A DNA stretch of 64,000 nucleotides, from assembly GCA_944472135.2 (NCBI GenBank), contig OX235270.1:144413632-144477631 (forward strand), read 5' to 3'. Below, in pieces: positions 30,956-42,400 of this stretch. The notes under the pieces are model-generated. The model had not been told where the DNA came from and made no database searches. It saw nothing but the letters and a program-made list of their open reading frames with translations. The translations under genes were made by a program, and so were the position numbers. Source of the DNA: Trichobilharzia regenti (lineage: Eukaryota > Platyhelminthes > Trematoda > Strigeidida > Schistosomatidae). Within the stretch, counting starts at the first letter, position 1. Each line of letters starts with the position of its first letter.

Positions 30956-32910
30956 ATGCCTGGGTCAAAGAAGGGACAGAGTGTCTTGGATACAAACAGG
31001 AAAGTAAGTCATGGTGACTTGTCTGTTACTTGTAACGATGTGTCTGATGTTAAGCATGACATGGTTGATGTTACTGTTTCGCCGTTCAGGGATAATAGGA
31101 ACATCAAACTCCCTAAATTAGAACCACGGTGTTTTGATGGAAACCCGGCTGATTATTTACAATTTGTAAAGGAGTTTGAGATCATGTTGAGTAGTTTTTT
31201 ATTAAGCGATGAATTGAAGTTAATGTATTTGATGAGATATTGCACTGGAGATGCTTCAAGAGCTATACAGTGCTGTAAGTTTATGAAGCCAAAAGAGGGC
31301 TACGATGAGGCTATGAGCATATTACGTCAAAGGTTTGGAAGACCTTCGATGATTGCAGGGAAATTATTCGAGGCTGTTAAGGGTAATGGTGGTCAATTAC
31401 AGGATGACTCCCAGGCACTCACTGAGTTTTTAGATAATTTGCTAATTTACAAGAATGGAATGATTTCGATGAATCGCATGAGTGACCTCAACTCGAGTTT
31501 TATACTAGAAGTAATAGCAAGACGTCTACCTACTCGACTGCAAAGGAAGTGGGTGAAGATAAGCTCCCGTATGGAGGATGAGGGTATCGAGCCAAAGTTT
31601 GATGATATCCTGAAACTGGTAAACAATAGTGTCAATCAATCTATGAGCAAGTTCGCCAGTCTATTACATCTCACCCCTAGAATAGAGCAGTCTGAGAACG
31701 AAATGCAATCATTGATGACGAGTAGGCCTCAGAGAGGTGGATATCGAGAAGGCTCCATGATGTCTAGTAATGCATATAGACCTAGTGAGTGCAACAGGTT
31801 TCGTAGTACATCCTCAACAGATAAGTTACAAGATGCAAGACAAACACGGTTGTGTTTTACACGTTTGCAAGAGGTGCATACAAAGGTGAACTGTGAACCA
31901 GTGAGCAAGTTCAGTGATAAGCTAAATGTAAACTCCAGGCCTGACTCCGAATTGTGTGACGATAACGGTGCGGTGAAGAAGTCTGTAGTTGCAACTGGTA
32001 AGCCATTGTTGAATAGAGTGTCACAGAATAGAGTTACTGCTTCAGAGTGCAGTTCTGACCCTACAAGTTTACAAGGTATTACTAGTCAGAGTGAAGATAT
32101 AAAACCTTTAATGATTTGTGAGGAGGAACCAAAATTGTCTACTTCTGTTATTAAAGAGTTTGAAAATGATGAAGTTGACGGTAAAGTGAATATTTGTGGT
32201 AATGATCATGATAGTGCAGATTTGTCTTTGGTTGATCATGATGAAATGAGGGAATGCCTACTACTGCTAAGTTAAATAAAGGTTCTGTACAACTTGAACG
32301 TGAAGTAGAAATAAATGCAGGTGCAGTTGCAGAAGGCATGCATACTTGTGAGACCGTCAGTGTGATTGATCAGCATGTAGCCCACCTATCATCAGATGCT
32401 AGTGCTAAACCTGAGCTGATAGTAAAAGACAGCAGTGGTGGTGGTCTTGCAGGTAGACAAACTTCTGAAAGCCGAGCAACAACAGCTTTTGATCCACCGC
32501 TAACTTCATCAACTGATATCAATCAGTCGTCGTTGGTGCTGTCATCCACAATGAAAAAGACGCCCATCAACTCAAGTATCTTGTGCAATGACTATGCTAG
32601 TATCAGTTCGTTTGAAAGGACGAATATCAATGGTCAGTTTAGTGAGGATAAGCCAAGTGTAAACGAGAGAGTAATTGTTAAATTGACTTGCACGAATAAA
32701 GGCATTTCTAGTTTCAAGTTACTATTTGAATGTTATTATCTTTGGTGTAAATTACTCTGTTTTTACACTTGGTTGATGAGATATGTCGTGTGTTTGTTGG
32801 TCATCTATATTCTACGATACAATGACATGGGCGTGTTGCCGTTCAGATTTGAGGATATAGCTGATAGAAGGAAGTCAGCAAATGAACTCTGCGACGATTT
32901 TCCAACCTAG
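30956..32910 (+). CDS. Gag-like protein with DUF1759 domain and C-terminal hydrophobic segment (one frameshift)
   Basis: Best-preserved copy of the element's only gene. The first piece, 30956-32275, is 439 residues from MPGSKKGQSV. Residues 52-150 fit the DUF1759 domain of BEL/Pao gag: LPKLEPRCFDGNPADYLQF, MRYCTGDASRAI, ILRQRFGRPSM. A Ser/Thr-rich, acidic middle follows. The frame shifts by one base near 32250 (GAGGGAATG here, AAGGGGAATG in copy A) into 32254-32910. The last part is conserved in all copies: CKLLCFYTWLMRYVVCLLVI, then YILRYNDMGVLPFRFEDIADR. The hydrophobic stretch is long enough to span a membrane and sits about 40 residues from the end. There is no CCHC knuckle. The presumed role is particle assembly around element RNA; the purpose of the hydrophobic end is unknown. 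Confidence 0.8.
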
Positions 32911-33360
32911 GGCGTCAACCTGAGAAGGGTTGTAGGCGTACTGGTGTAAGTCCTACAGTTCTTCAAAGGGTAGCGCATCAATGAGCAGTCCAATGTGCTT
33001 GGTGTGTGATTTTGTACATATGTTCATATTGTACATACTGAATTGATATCATCTGTCATCTAGCTGTTGGTAATTCTGTTTGTGTCCGGACGACTTCCAC
33101 TTGGATCATCAACCTGAGAAGGAATGTAGGCGTACTGCTGTAAGTCCTACAGTTCTTCAAGGGTAGTTTGCCGTGCCAGAATCCACAACATTTGATGTGT
33201 TGATTGTACATATGTTTGTGTTAAATAATTGTGTGAGTTCCAATTGATGTAATTGTTGGTTAATCTTGTTTGTGTCCGGACATTCCACAAATTACAATCG
33301 TCAACCTGAGAAGGGTTGTAGGCGTACTGGTGTAAGTCCTGCAATTCTTCAAAGGAATTC
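32911..33360 (+). repeat. Three imperfect ~194-bp repeats in the 3' non-coding tail
   Basis: Units begin about 32912, 33106 and 33299 with (G/A)TCAACCTGAGAAGG, TGTAGGCGTACTG and GTAAGTCCT(A/G)CA(G/A)TTCTTCAA. The first begins right after the gag stop codon. The same block is found in copies C, D and E, so it belongs to the element. Confidence 0.75.
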
Positions 33361-34056
33361 CACCAAGACATGATCGGCGAGGTTGTTTGTACTATTTGTA
33401 TATACGTGTGGTGTGTCATAGCAATTGTTGTATTTTGGATTCATTGTGTTTACTCGTTGTTTTCGTACCTTGTTGTTATTGCGTAATTTTGTTAAAATTT
33501 TCGTCGTGATTATTTCTGAAGTTGTTTCGAGTCTTCTACATCCATGAATGAATTGATTGATGTTAAGGACAGCAGATGGGTCGTATACGCCGGGGAGGCT
33601 ATTGCTGAGAATGAAATGCACACGGAGATAATTGTTAGCTGCGGTCCGACACGCCGGGGAGAAAGAGTGTAAACGACTGAGGCTCGCATGCGTCACCGCT
33701 ACTAGAACTGAGGCAGAATGAGTGACAAGCGATTTCAGTGGTAATTGGTAGTGAGTAGATAAGAGGATGTGCGTAGAGTATCGTGAGGTGCTGCCATGGT
33801 CACTTTGCATTCTGCAAGAGTCATTCTAGCAAGTGGCGATTGTGTTGCAAGATGTCAAGAGGAGGTCTCTGTCTGGAGGCGCAGGTCGTCATTGATGTGT
33901 GAGATTGTGCTGTGGGTATGCTTGTGGTGTGTTGGCTTTTCTGTTTGTTTTCCATTTCAGCTCTGTCCGTGTGACCCAGGTTCTCTCAATGGCATCCAAG
34001 TCAACGTGCTTTGGTCGTGAAGGAAAAAAGGGTTGGATCCCATTTTTGCCGGGGAG

Positions 34057-34414
34057 TGTCAATGTAGTTGAAGATTGAACGATCAATTCTTGGTTGTTTG
34101 CTTAAAATCAACTTCCCCAATTTTCGCGGAGGCATCAATACGACAGTCATCATCTCATCGGTCGCTGTTCAGAAAGAAGAGTGAAACATCGTCAGAAGTA
34201 ATACAATGATTTATTATTGTAATATTTGTTTTCAGACCTTAGTTCACTTATTCTTTTTATATGTTGGTGTAACAATAAAGAAATATCAAGCAGCAGATCG
34301 GTGTTTTGGTTTTTTCGTCCGTTATAACCAAGCGTTTCTGAAATCTTCAAGGAATAGCGTGGGCCCGAGCGTAGCGAGAGCTGGGCATTAACGGTTTATG
34401 AGACGCGATTGACA
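34057..34414 (+). repeat. 3' LTR of gag-only element copy B
   Basis: 358 bp, TGTCAATGTAG...GCGATTGACA. AATAAA at 34274-34279. Immediately preceded by the short purine tract GGGGAG (34051-34056). Followed by the target duplication GCCAC. Confidence 0.92.
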
Positions 34415-34656
34415 GCCACGTCAGCGTTTTTTCTGAAAAAGAAGAAAAGAAACTTATTAGGTGGCATTATGGTGCTTTTTATTCCATTATGCATTATAGC
34501 AGTAGTCAAATTTTAAAATTGTGTCAGGGTAATTTTAAACAGTAAATTGACAAATGTTTTCGAACTACATATAAAATCGGTTTGTGTACACATAAAACAC
34601 AAGTGAACAGATTAGGTTAAAAAGCATCTTTACAATTGGTATAGGGGTAATAAAAA
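34415..34656. repeat. Dispersed repeat family F, right half
   Basis: Begins GCCACGTCAGCG and continues TTTCTGAAAAAGA and AAAGAAACTT, matching 45253-45310. The rest, to 34656, is AT-rich without recognised features. Confidence 0.6.
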
Positions 34657-36500
34657 ATTTTGTGGCGCTGACGCACAAATATATTTAGGTCATGGTGACA
34701 TTTAAGGCCAGTTTGGAGTATCCCGTGACTTATTCACAATGTTGCTAATTAATGCACGCTCCTTAATCAATAAGATATCTGAACTAAGGACATTATTATT
34801 AATCGCCAAGCCTACTGTAGCTCTGATTACTGAATCATGGTGCTCATCTTCTGTACTTGATGTGCATATAGGTATAGATGATTACACTGTACACCGTGCA
34901 AACAGAGATTGCAAGCGTGATGGAGGATGTCTCATATACATACATAACTCATTTGTAGTCAGTAAGGTGGAAGATGAAATGCTGAACGAGGTACCTGACT
35001 CACTCTGGGTTGTCTTACATGGAGATAAGTACAAACTTCTCACAGGTTGTGTTTGTCGAGCACCAAGCGCAACAAAGGAAACTGATGCGTTATTAGCTAA
35101 ATCGTTTGCACACGCCTCCTCGTTTAGCGCCAATTACAAAATAATTGCAGGAGACTTCAATCTTCCAGAATTCAATTGGTTAAGTAGTTCCGGCTCCCAA
35201 CGCTTCGACGAATTACTTGCTATTATCGACTGCTACGGATAGCAACAACACGTCAAGACACCTACTCGTGGTGACAACATGTTGGACCTTGTTTTTTGTC
35301 ATGACACAATCCCAGTCTCCACCTATGTTGGTAACAGATTTTCCAGTAGTGACCACAGAATGGTACTCTGCTCTCGGCCTTTCTCACCACTAAATACAGG
35401 AAACAAACAAGATTCAGGAAGCATGATATGTCGTAGTTACAAATATACAGACTGGGGATTTGTTCAAGAACTCATTCGACTCTGTCAGTGGGATGACTAT
35501 TTTACCACTGACTCCCTGGAGGCTGTGGTGTCCCTATTTTACAGGAAAGTTACCCTTTGTCTAGATACTGTTGCTCATAAGAAAATAGTGAAATTAAGTA
35601 GACACCGAGCTGAATATATTCCAAGGGCACACCACAATAAGTTAAGTAATCCACAATGAGCCTGCCACCATCTGTGAACGTTTCAGTGATTGGTTTGCAA
35701 AGTTTAGTTTAGAAACACTTATGCCTGGTGAAACCGCCCCCGTTACTAGCTCTTCCCTTGAAAGCATTGTGTTCATCAACCAATTAAATAGAGCAAGCAG
35801 TTAAAAGCCTTAGACCTTCCACTAGTACGGACCGGATGGCCTTGCTTCAATAATTTTCAAAAACAGTGGGTGTGATATACCCCTGTTACTTCTTAAATTC
35901 TTCTCAATATCTATGGACACTGGAACTTACCCTAGTGAGTGGAAAACTAGCTTCATAATTCCACATTACAAATCTGGTGATAAGGCAAGCATCCGCTTTT
36001 ACAGACCCGTAAATATAATCCCAGTTATCTCGCGAATAATGGAGAGAGTTGTCAAAGATCAATCGTCGGACTACCTACTTAGGGAAGATCTTGTTACAAG
36101 GTCTCAACACGGATTTCTCAAAAATAGATCCTGCGTTACCTGCCACTTGGACTCTTTCAACTGCATCACTAGTAGTCGCGAAGCACGTAAGCTAGTCGTT
36201 GTTCTCTACTTCGATATATCTAGGGCATTTGACATGGTATCTCACAGTATCCTCTCTGAGAAGCTGTACCCATGTGGAATTCACAACCCATTGCTGAACT
36301 GATTAAAATCGTCTCTAAGCAACAGAGTACAAATAACCAAAGTCGGATCTGTATTGTCTCATCCTAGGCGGATCTCAAGTGGGGTTGTGCAACGTAGTGT
36401 CCTAGGTCCACTTTTATTCACAGTCTACATTAACAGCGTTAGAAAGTGCTTCACCTAAGGTAAGCCATTCCTGCTCTACTCCAGCTACACTCATGAATTA
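34657..36500 (+). pseudogene. CR1-type LINE family 2, ORF2 (endonuclease and partial RT), left copy
   Basis: Open pieces 34739-35242, 35279-35659 and 35913-36302. Endonuclease: MLLINARSLINKISELRTLL, TESWCSSSVLD, IIAGDFNLPEFNW and SSDHRMVLC. RT: IIPHYKSGDKASIRFYRPVN, QHGFLKNRSCVTCH, VVLYFDISRAFDMVSH (motif A) and SGVVQRSVLGPLLF (motif B). Motif C is missing: where FADD should stand the frame reads LLYSSYTH. A deletion of about 215 bp at 35645, relative to the other copy, removes part of the linker. Stop codons at 35240 and 36301 are shared with the inverted copy at 60.4-62.5 kb. Confidence 0.82.
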
Positions 36501-36512
36501 AGCGATATGGTT

Positions 36513-37031
36513 AATAATAATATCCTTAATAATATATTTCTTCCTGTTTATGCAGGAACATACCAATTGTACAGGCATGGATAAGTTATTATATAAATTA
36601 CACAATTTGATGTATGATGAATTTACAGTTTGGTTATTCTCTCTGACATGAGAGTCAGTCGGAACAGTCTGCTATAAAGTCTGTTTGTGTAGCACATAAA
36701 GAGATATAGAAATATTGTCTTCGCATTCAAAAAAAAACCAGACATCAGATGAATGTAATACGGATATCTGGGAAAAATAAAGCTTGAAGTCAATTGTCCT
36801 ATATAACTTTGTTGTGAACAGCACCCTTTGCCTAAAGATTTTTGACGTATTACGTTGAGATCAGTGATATATTTATTCCATTTTTCAGCAGTCTCATCGT
36901 AGTTTTATAACAGGAAAGAAATTTGATCGTGGAGGCGAAAACTAGATAAGGTAAGTTGTTTTACTGCATCAAATGGTGCCGAGGTCGATTCCAGAATTCT
37001 CCATTTGCTCCATTTGTGTCTGCATGGCGGA
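36513..37031 (-). repeat. LINE 3' tail, in the inverted duplication
   Basis: On the minus strand it ends with GCCTGTACAATTGGTATG and an ATATTATTA-type run. It is the reverse complement of 59903-60415. It joins the CR1 family-2 fragment tail to tail. Confidence 0.65.
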
Positions 37032-37499
37032 CTGTATTCGTAAGTTCAGAAAAATGTTGAAAACTGTTTGAAAACCAGTTGCTTCTTCATTTCAGATGAT
37101 GAATACTCATTTACAGCATGTTTGCTAGCGTCTTCAAATGGTAGAATTGGATCGTTCATGGAATTTGAGTGGTTATGGGATAGATGGTTTGGAATTAATC
37201 CTCATTTCAGTTTGGATGCACGGTTGTTCGACCTCGACCAGAAAATGAATAGGAGCAGCAGAATACCAGAAAGAGAAAGTATGTGAACATTAAAAGGATA
37301 TTAATGTATATATATAAATGTTTATGTCAATTGTATATTATACATTAGTAAAAATTTACCTTTATTTTAGTTGTCTTTTCACGTATTTATGCGAAATCTT
37401 AGAGTTTATTCAGTGTCATAATGTGTATTAATGAGTCTGAGCGTTTTAGTGTTCTAATGACTGATGTGTTTTAGAAATAAGTGATGGGTTCTGGTAGGG
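37032..37499. other. No recognised gene
   Basis: A block near 37235-37285 is the reverse complement of 50935-51010 (CATACTTTCTCTTTCTGGTA), so at least part is repetitive. The 72-residue open frame at 37068 spans it and is unlikely to be a gene. Confidence 0.4.
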
Positions 37500-40120
37500 A
37501 TAGACTTTGGGACAAAACAGTTTGTATAGCAAGCGTTTGAAGGTTACGGTAGAGTGACACGTCCTATTTCTAAGGGTAAACGAATCCTGTATGTTTCGTA
37601 CTGAGTCTTTATGCATCCATGCTGCTAGTTTATTTAAAGTTTTTAGATTGCTAAGGGTGTTGAAGTGCGTCGTTTAGGTGCTGTAGTAGATTGGTAGTTG
37701 ATTCGTTCTAGGATTCAGAATCTGAGTAGTTTATTAATATAATCAGTAGAGTGAAACAGTCTGTATAGTGAGCGTTTGAAGCTTGTAACCGAAGAGCAAG
37801 TTCTGACATCTAGGGGAAGGCTATTCCATATTTTAGAATACATGAATATGAAGAAGTTTCACGGAGTGTTGACTTAAAAGAATGAGTTGTCACTGTGGAA
37901 GTTTGGGTACGCAGATCGTAAGAACCTTCCTTTGCGATTTGTATGTCCCTGTTCCCTGAGAATGATATTTTGTGAAGGACCTTAAGGAAGAATATTATGT
38001 TTATAATAAGTCGCCTTGTCCAAAGTGGGTCAAGTTTTAGGATCATGCACCGTGAGATGTAGTCTTTCTTACAATCGTAGCCAAGCAGTTTTGAGGTAAA
38101 ATATCGTTGGATACTTTCCATCCTTAGCTTATCACGTGTGCGAGTGCTGCTTATAATAAATGGACAGTATTCTAGTTTGTTCAGATTAAATTGGAGATTC
38201 CATAGGGACGACCAAGCAGTCATTTTATCTAATTCCTTCTGCACTACATTCTCGAAGTTCCCTAAGTCATCACTTTGGAATGTATAAGCTACTTTTAGGT
38301 CATCTGCAAAGATGAATGGTTTCCCGTGCGTGAAGCAAGCGCATATGTCATTGATGTATAGTGTAAATAGGAGGGGTCCAATGACACTACCTTGTACTAC
38401 ACCAGAAGTGATAGGGCTAGGTTTGGAGGTTGCAGACCCGAGTTTAACTATTTGGGACCTATTGTTAAGGAATGATTTAAGCCATCCTAATAATGGGTCA
38501 CGTATTCCTAAGGAGTTCAGCTTATTTGTTAGCAGTAAATGGTCAACACGGTCAAATGCCTTAGAAATGTCAAAGTAGATGACAAGTACTAGTTGCCGTC
38601 TGTCACGACTGCTGGTTACAAAATTGAAGAAGTCTAGGTGACATGTTAAACATGATCTGGATTTCAGGAATCCATGTTGGTTCGGACTTATAATATTGCG
38701 GCTAAGCATATGTTTGATTAAGTTATCTTTGACTAGTCTCTCCATGATTCTAGATGCTATAGGTGTGATATTGATCGGCCGGTAGTTACTGACTTCAGTT
38801 TTCGAGCCAGATTTGTGTTTAGGCATAATGAATGTTGTCTTCCATATGTCAGGGTAAGTTTGGGTTTCTAGGGACATTGTGAATATTTTAAGCAGCAGTA
38901 GAGGAATGTCAGGGCCACCATATTTATAGAAGTAAGATGATATACCGTCGGTACCGAAACCTTTTGAACTTTTGAGGGTTCTTATAGTTTGGTTAATATT
39001 AGTGTAAGTGAATTCAACAGTGCTAATTTGGTTTGGTGTGAGTGGAGATGGAGTTTGTGCCATATTAGTAATAGGGTGTATATCGAGTAGCTGGACTGAG
39101 GGCTTAATGTAGTTACCTGCAAACGTTTTGTTGAATAGTTCACATATGTCTGCAGAGTTAGTGCATAGCCTACCTTTGTCTATGAGGAGAGAAATGCTGT
39201 GGTTTTTGCGATTCATTCGCTTCCTTAAGATTTCTGTGAGTGCATACACTCTAGCAGGACTGGCTACTGCGATGCGTTCTTCCTTTCTCATACGGAAATC
39301 TCGAGCTTGTGAGATGGAGCTAAGGGTTTAAGTATTAGACCTAGAGTGCCAAAGTCGTGGTGTTTGAAGTAACTTGTTGAGAGTCTCTTCAGTTTCGTAC
39401 GATCCTTTGGTTTTATGAATGACTTTCTGTGTGGGGAAACCTTTAGTGTTTGGAGTGGAATGACAGCATCTAAGCATGTGTTAGAGTTATGGTAGAAGAT
39501 GGTTAGGGCTCTCGATAGGTCATCAGTAGTGAAGTATTCATCCCATTCGGAGGATCTTAGCATTGATTCTACCAAGGCCCAGTTTGCCTTACTATAGTTC
39601 CTATATATTACTTGTTGTGAAGTGGAGGTATGAGATGCATTGCTACTCAGCGGAATTGGCAGTGCACACATCACTGTTTTGTGGTCGCTCCCTGGAAACT
39701 CAGAACCTACTAGCGTTGAAAGGGGGCTTATATTGTGGCAGAAGATTAAGTCTAGTACGTTATTACCTCTTGTGGGAGTAGTGACAGTTTGTTTCCAGCC
39801 AAGTATATCCAGTGTGTCTAAGAACTTATCAAATTTAGTTGGGCCTGTGGGTATATCCCAGTTGATTTCAGGTAAGTTAAAGTCCCCACATAGGATCTTA
39901 TGGTCGTATTGTAAGTCGGATAATTGCTCCAGAGTATTAATAAGTTGGGTCTCGTAATTACTAAAGGTGCCAGGTGCTCTGTAGGTGCATCCAATTAATG
40001 CTGTTACGTTATTTAAGTGTACATTAACCCATAGAGTCTCAGGCATGTTAAGTGTACTACTTTCTAGCTGTGATACAGTAAGTGCATTCAGAAAGTACAT
40101 GAGACAATACCCTCCCTTAC
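37500..40120 (-). mobile_element. CR1-type LINE family 1, copy 3
   Basis: Minus strand: ORF2 from 40100 to 37810 and 3' sequence to about 37500. The 3' region holds two related blocks (37513-37580 and 37752-37818) 240 bp apart. Interrupted upstream by gypsy copy 2 at 40121. The part from 37815 up is nearly identical to copy 1 and shares the same nested gypsy. Confidence 0.85.
37810..40100 (-). pseudogene. CR1 LINE ORF2, frameshifted duplicate
   Basis: Two open pieces, 40100-39288 (endonuclease: GDFNLPEINW, GSDHKTVMC) and 39291-37810 (reverse transcriptase with FISKAFDRVDH-type motif A, SGVVQGSVIGPLLF and FADDLK). They are split by loss of one T in AGGGTTTTAAG near 39328; copy 1 has the full run and is open there. 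The end (LKYGIAFP) is the native 3' side that the LTR replaces in copy 1. Confidence 0.85.
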
Positions 40121-40601
40121 TGTAGGGGACTTATACTGGAGTTCACTAACATTATAAATATAAGAATAATAAGCCAAGTCAATGGAATCTTAAATAACAA
40201 TATGTGACCAAAAATACAGTCAGGAGTTATATCAACAAAAAGGATTGCTTAGATTCAAAGTCTAAGTCCTCTGCTACAAATAAATTATATAATCCACGGG
40301 CACGTTAATTGTTTGGACTGCGTCTGCTGTAGCTGCTGTGTTCCGGTTGTAGAAATGTCTTCGGTTGAGAGTAGTAGACTCCTACAATAAATCCGAGGTA
40401 TAGAACACGGTGTGAGTTGAGCAAGTAAGCAGAAATTACCAGAGAGAAGACGAAGTCTCCAACAGCAGAGTGTATTTTTCAATTGTCCTCGGAAGTTATG
40501 TTTATTTCAACAAGAAGCGTTTCAAACAAAAATTATGTACAATATCTCGAATTTCTACAAATAACCAAAAAGTGTACAATCACATTTTTACGTACGCCAC
40601 A
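40121..40601 (-). repeat. LTR of gypsy copy 2
   Basis: Matches 4601-5081 throughout; same purine tract next to it except for a nearby A-to-G change. Confidence 0.8.
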
Positions 40602-40705
40602 CGGCTCCCCCCTAGAGGTCCGGAGAGACCACCGGAAAATGATAAGTAAAACTGTGAAGTAAATAATAATAGTAATAACAATTTTTGGATAAAAATAGGG
40701 ATATA

Positions 40706-41143
40706 TTACAACATGCATAAACGCGAGAAGGTATGTGAATCTGGTTCGGGGAAGTTTTTGATGGACTCTATCTTTTTCTCCGTAGGCGTAATACCATTCG
40801 CGGTAATGTGGTGTCCCAGAAACTGTATAGAGGAGACACCGAATATGCACTTTTTGGGGTTATTGACGACTCCATATTGCTCAAATCTTTGAAATAAGAT
40901 GGTGGGATGATCAGTATGTTCTTTGGGCGGCGAGCTAGCAATTAAAATGTCATCGATATATACAAATACAGAGTCCAAACCTTGTGTGACCTGATCCATG
41001 AACCGTTGAAAGGATTGTGCGGCGTTCTTTAGGCCAAATGGCATGCGGAGAAATTCGAACAAACCGAAAGGTGTGATGATGGCCGTTTTTCCGATATCCT
41101 CTTGGGCAACTGGTATTTGGTGATAGGCCTTAACCAAGTCCAC
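40706..41143 (-). pseudogene. Gypsy reverse transcriptase fragment, copy 2
   Basis: 145 residues with [22 protein letters not shown] and YIDD. It differs from copy 1 by single residues (L to P after EHTDH). Truncated on both sides. Confidence 0.8.
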
Positions 41144-41164
41144 TTTAGAAAATAAAATAAAATA

Positions 41165-42308
41165 GAAAAAAAAATCAGCTTAAATACACTTTGATTCAAT
41201 TATTTGTTTTGCAAGCATCATCACAAAACATCCGCAATCTTTTCAAGCAAACCTGGAGTGAAATACACAGCCTGTCATACTCGCCACGAAAGTTGCACTG
41301 AACCTAAATGAACTACCCTGACACATATTCAGTCATTCAAATGCATTTAATCCCAGCTGCTGCCTGCCAAATTAATCTAGTGTTACGTATTATATTATAT
41401 ATTATTATATTTACATCTATGTCTACGGAAATCCCAGCCCTAAACTGGATCGTTTAAAAAAAAATCAGCTTAAATACACTTTGATTCAATTATTTGTTTT
41501 GCAAGCATCATCACAAAACATCCGCAATCTTTTCAAGCAAACCTGGAGTGAAATACACAGCCTGTCATACTCGCCACGAAAGTTGCACTGAACCTAAATG
41601 AACTACCCTGACACATATTCAGTCATTCAAATGCATTTAATCCCAGCTGCTGCCTGCCAAATTAATCTAGTGTTACGTATTATATTATATATTATTATAT
41701 TTACATCTATATCTACGGAAATCCCAGCCCTAAACTGGATCGTTTAAAAAAAAATCAGCTTAAATACACTTTGATTCAATTATTTGTTTTGCAAGCATCA
41801 TCACAAAACATCCGCAATCTTTTCAAGCAAACCTGGAGTGAAATACACAGCCTGTCATACTCGCCACGAAAGTTGCACTGAACCTAAATGAACTACCCTG
41901 ACACATATTCAGTCATTCAAATGCATTTAATCCCAGCTGCTGCCTGCCAAATTAATCTAGTGTTACGTATTATATTATATATTATTATATTTACATCTAT
42001 GTCTACGGAAATCCCAGCCCTAAACTGGATCGTTTAAAAAAAAATCAGCTTAAATACACTTTGATTCAATTATTTGTTTTGCAAGCATCATCACAAAACA
42101 TCCGCAATCTTTTCAAGCAAACCTGGAGTGAAATACACAGCCTGTCATACTCGCCACGAAAGTTGCACTGAACCTAAATGAACTACCCTGACACATATTC
42201 AGTCATTCAAATGCATTTAATCCCAGCTGCTGCCTGCCAAATTAATCTAGTGTTACGTATTATATTATATATTATTATATTTACATCTATGTCTACGGAA
42301 ATCCCAGC
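41165..42308. repeat. Tandem array, 290-bp unit, 4 copies
   Basis: TCAGCTTAAATACACTTTGA recurs at 41175, 41465, 41755 and 42045, exactly 290 bp apart, with nearly identical units. Each unit contains AGCCTGTCATACTCGCCACG and an AT-rich run of TATTATATTATATATTATT. A fifth, strongly diverged partial unit follows (42309-42400; TCCCAGCAGCTGTCTGC to TGATCGTCTAAAA). Confidence 0.93.
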
Positions 42309-42400
42309 AGCTGTCTGCTACTTTATTCAAAAATTATATTGTATAAAATTACATTACGATATGCGTTTACAGAAATCGAAGCTCTACACATGATCGTCTA

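Larger units (their letters stand above)
30454..34414 (+). mobile_element. Gag-only LTR element, copy B: complete, with 5-bp target duplication
   Basis: A 3961-bp element with two 358-bp LTRs (30454-30811 and 34057-34414), each bounded by TG(T/C)CAAT...ATTGACA. It is flanked on both sides by GCCAC (30449-30453 and 34415-34419). Between the LTRs are one long gag-like frame (30956-32910, a single frameshift) and a non-coding tail with three repeat units. No protease, RT, RNase H or integrase is present, and at 3.96 kb there is no room for them. It is best described as a non-autonomous gag-carrying LTR element related to BEL/Pao through its DUF1759 domain. Confidence 0.92.
40121..41154 (-). mobile_element. 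Gypsy copy 2, duplicate of copy 1, truncated
   Basis: LTR at 40121-40601 and RT piece 41143-40706 with [12 protein letters not shown], nearly base for base as in copy 1. Identity ends at CACTTTAGAAAATA (41141-41154), beyond which the 290-bp tandem array begins. Protease and nucleocapsid present in copy 1 are missing here. Confidence 0.85.

Noticed and set aside
32254..32910. A second, separate gene in the gag-only element
   Set aside because: Copy A reads continuously through the same place (DHDEIRGMPTTAELNKG), so the split in copy B is a one-base frameshift.
37068..37286. 72-residue open frame as a host gene
   Set aside because: Part of it is the reverse complement of 50935-51010, so it lies on repetitive DNA.
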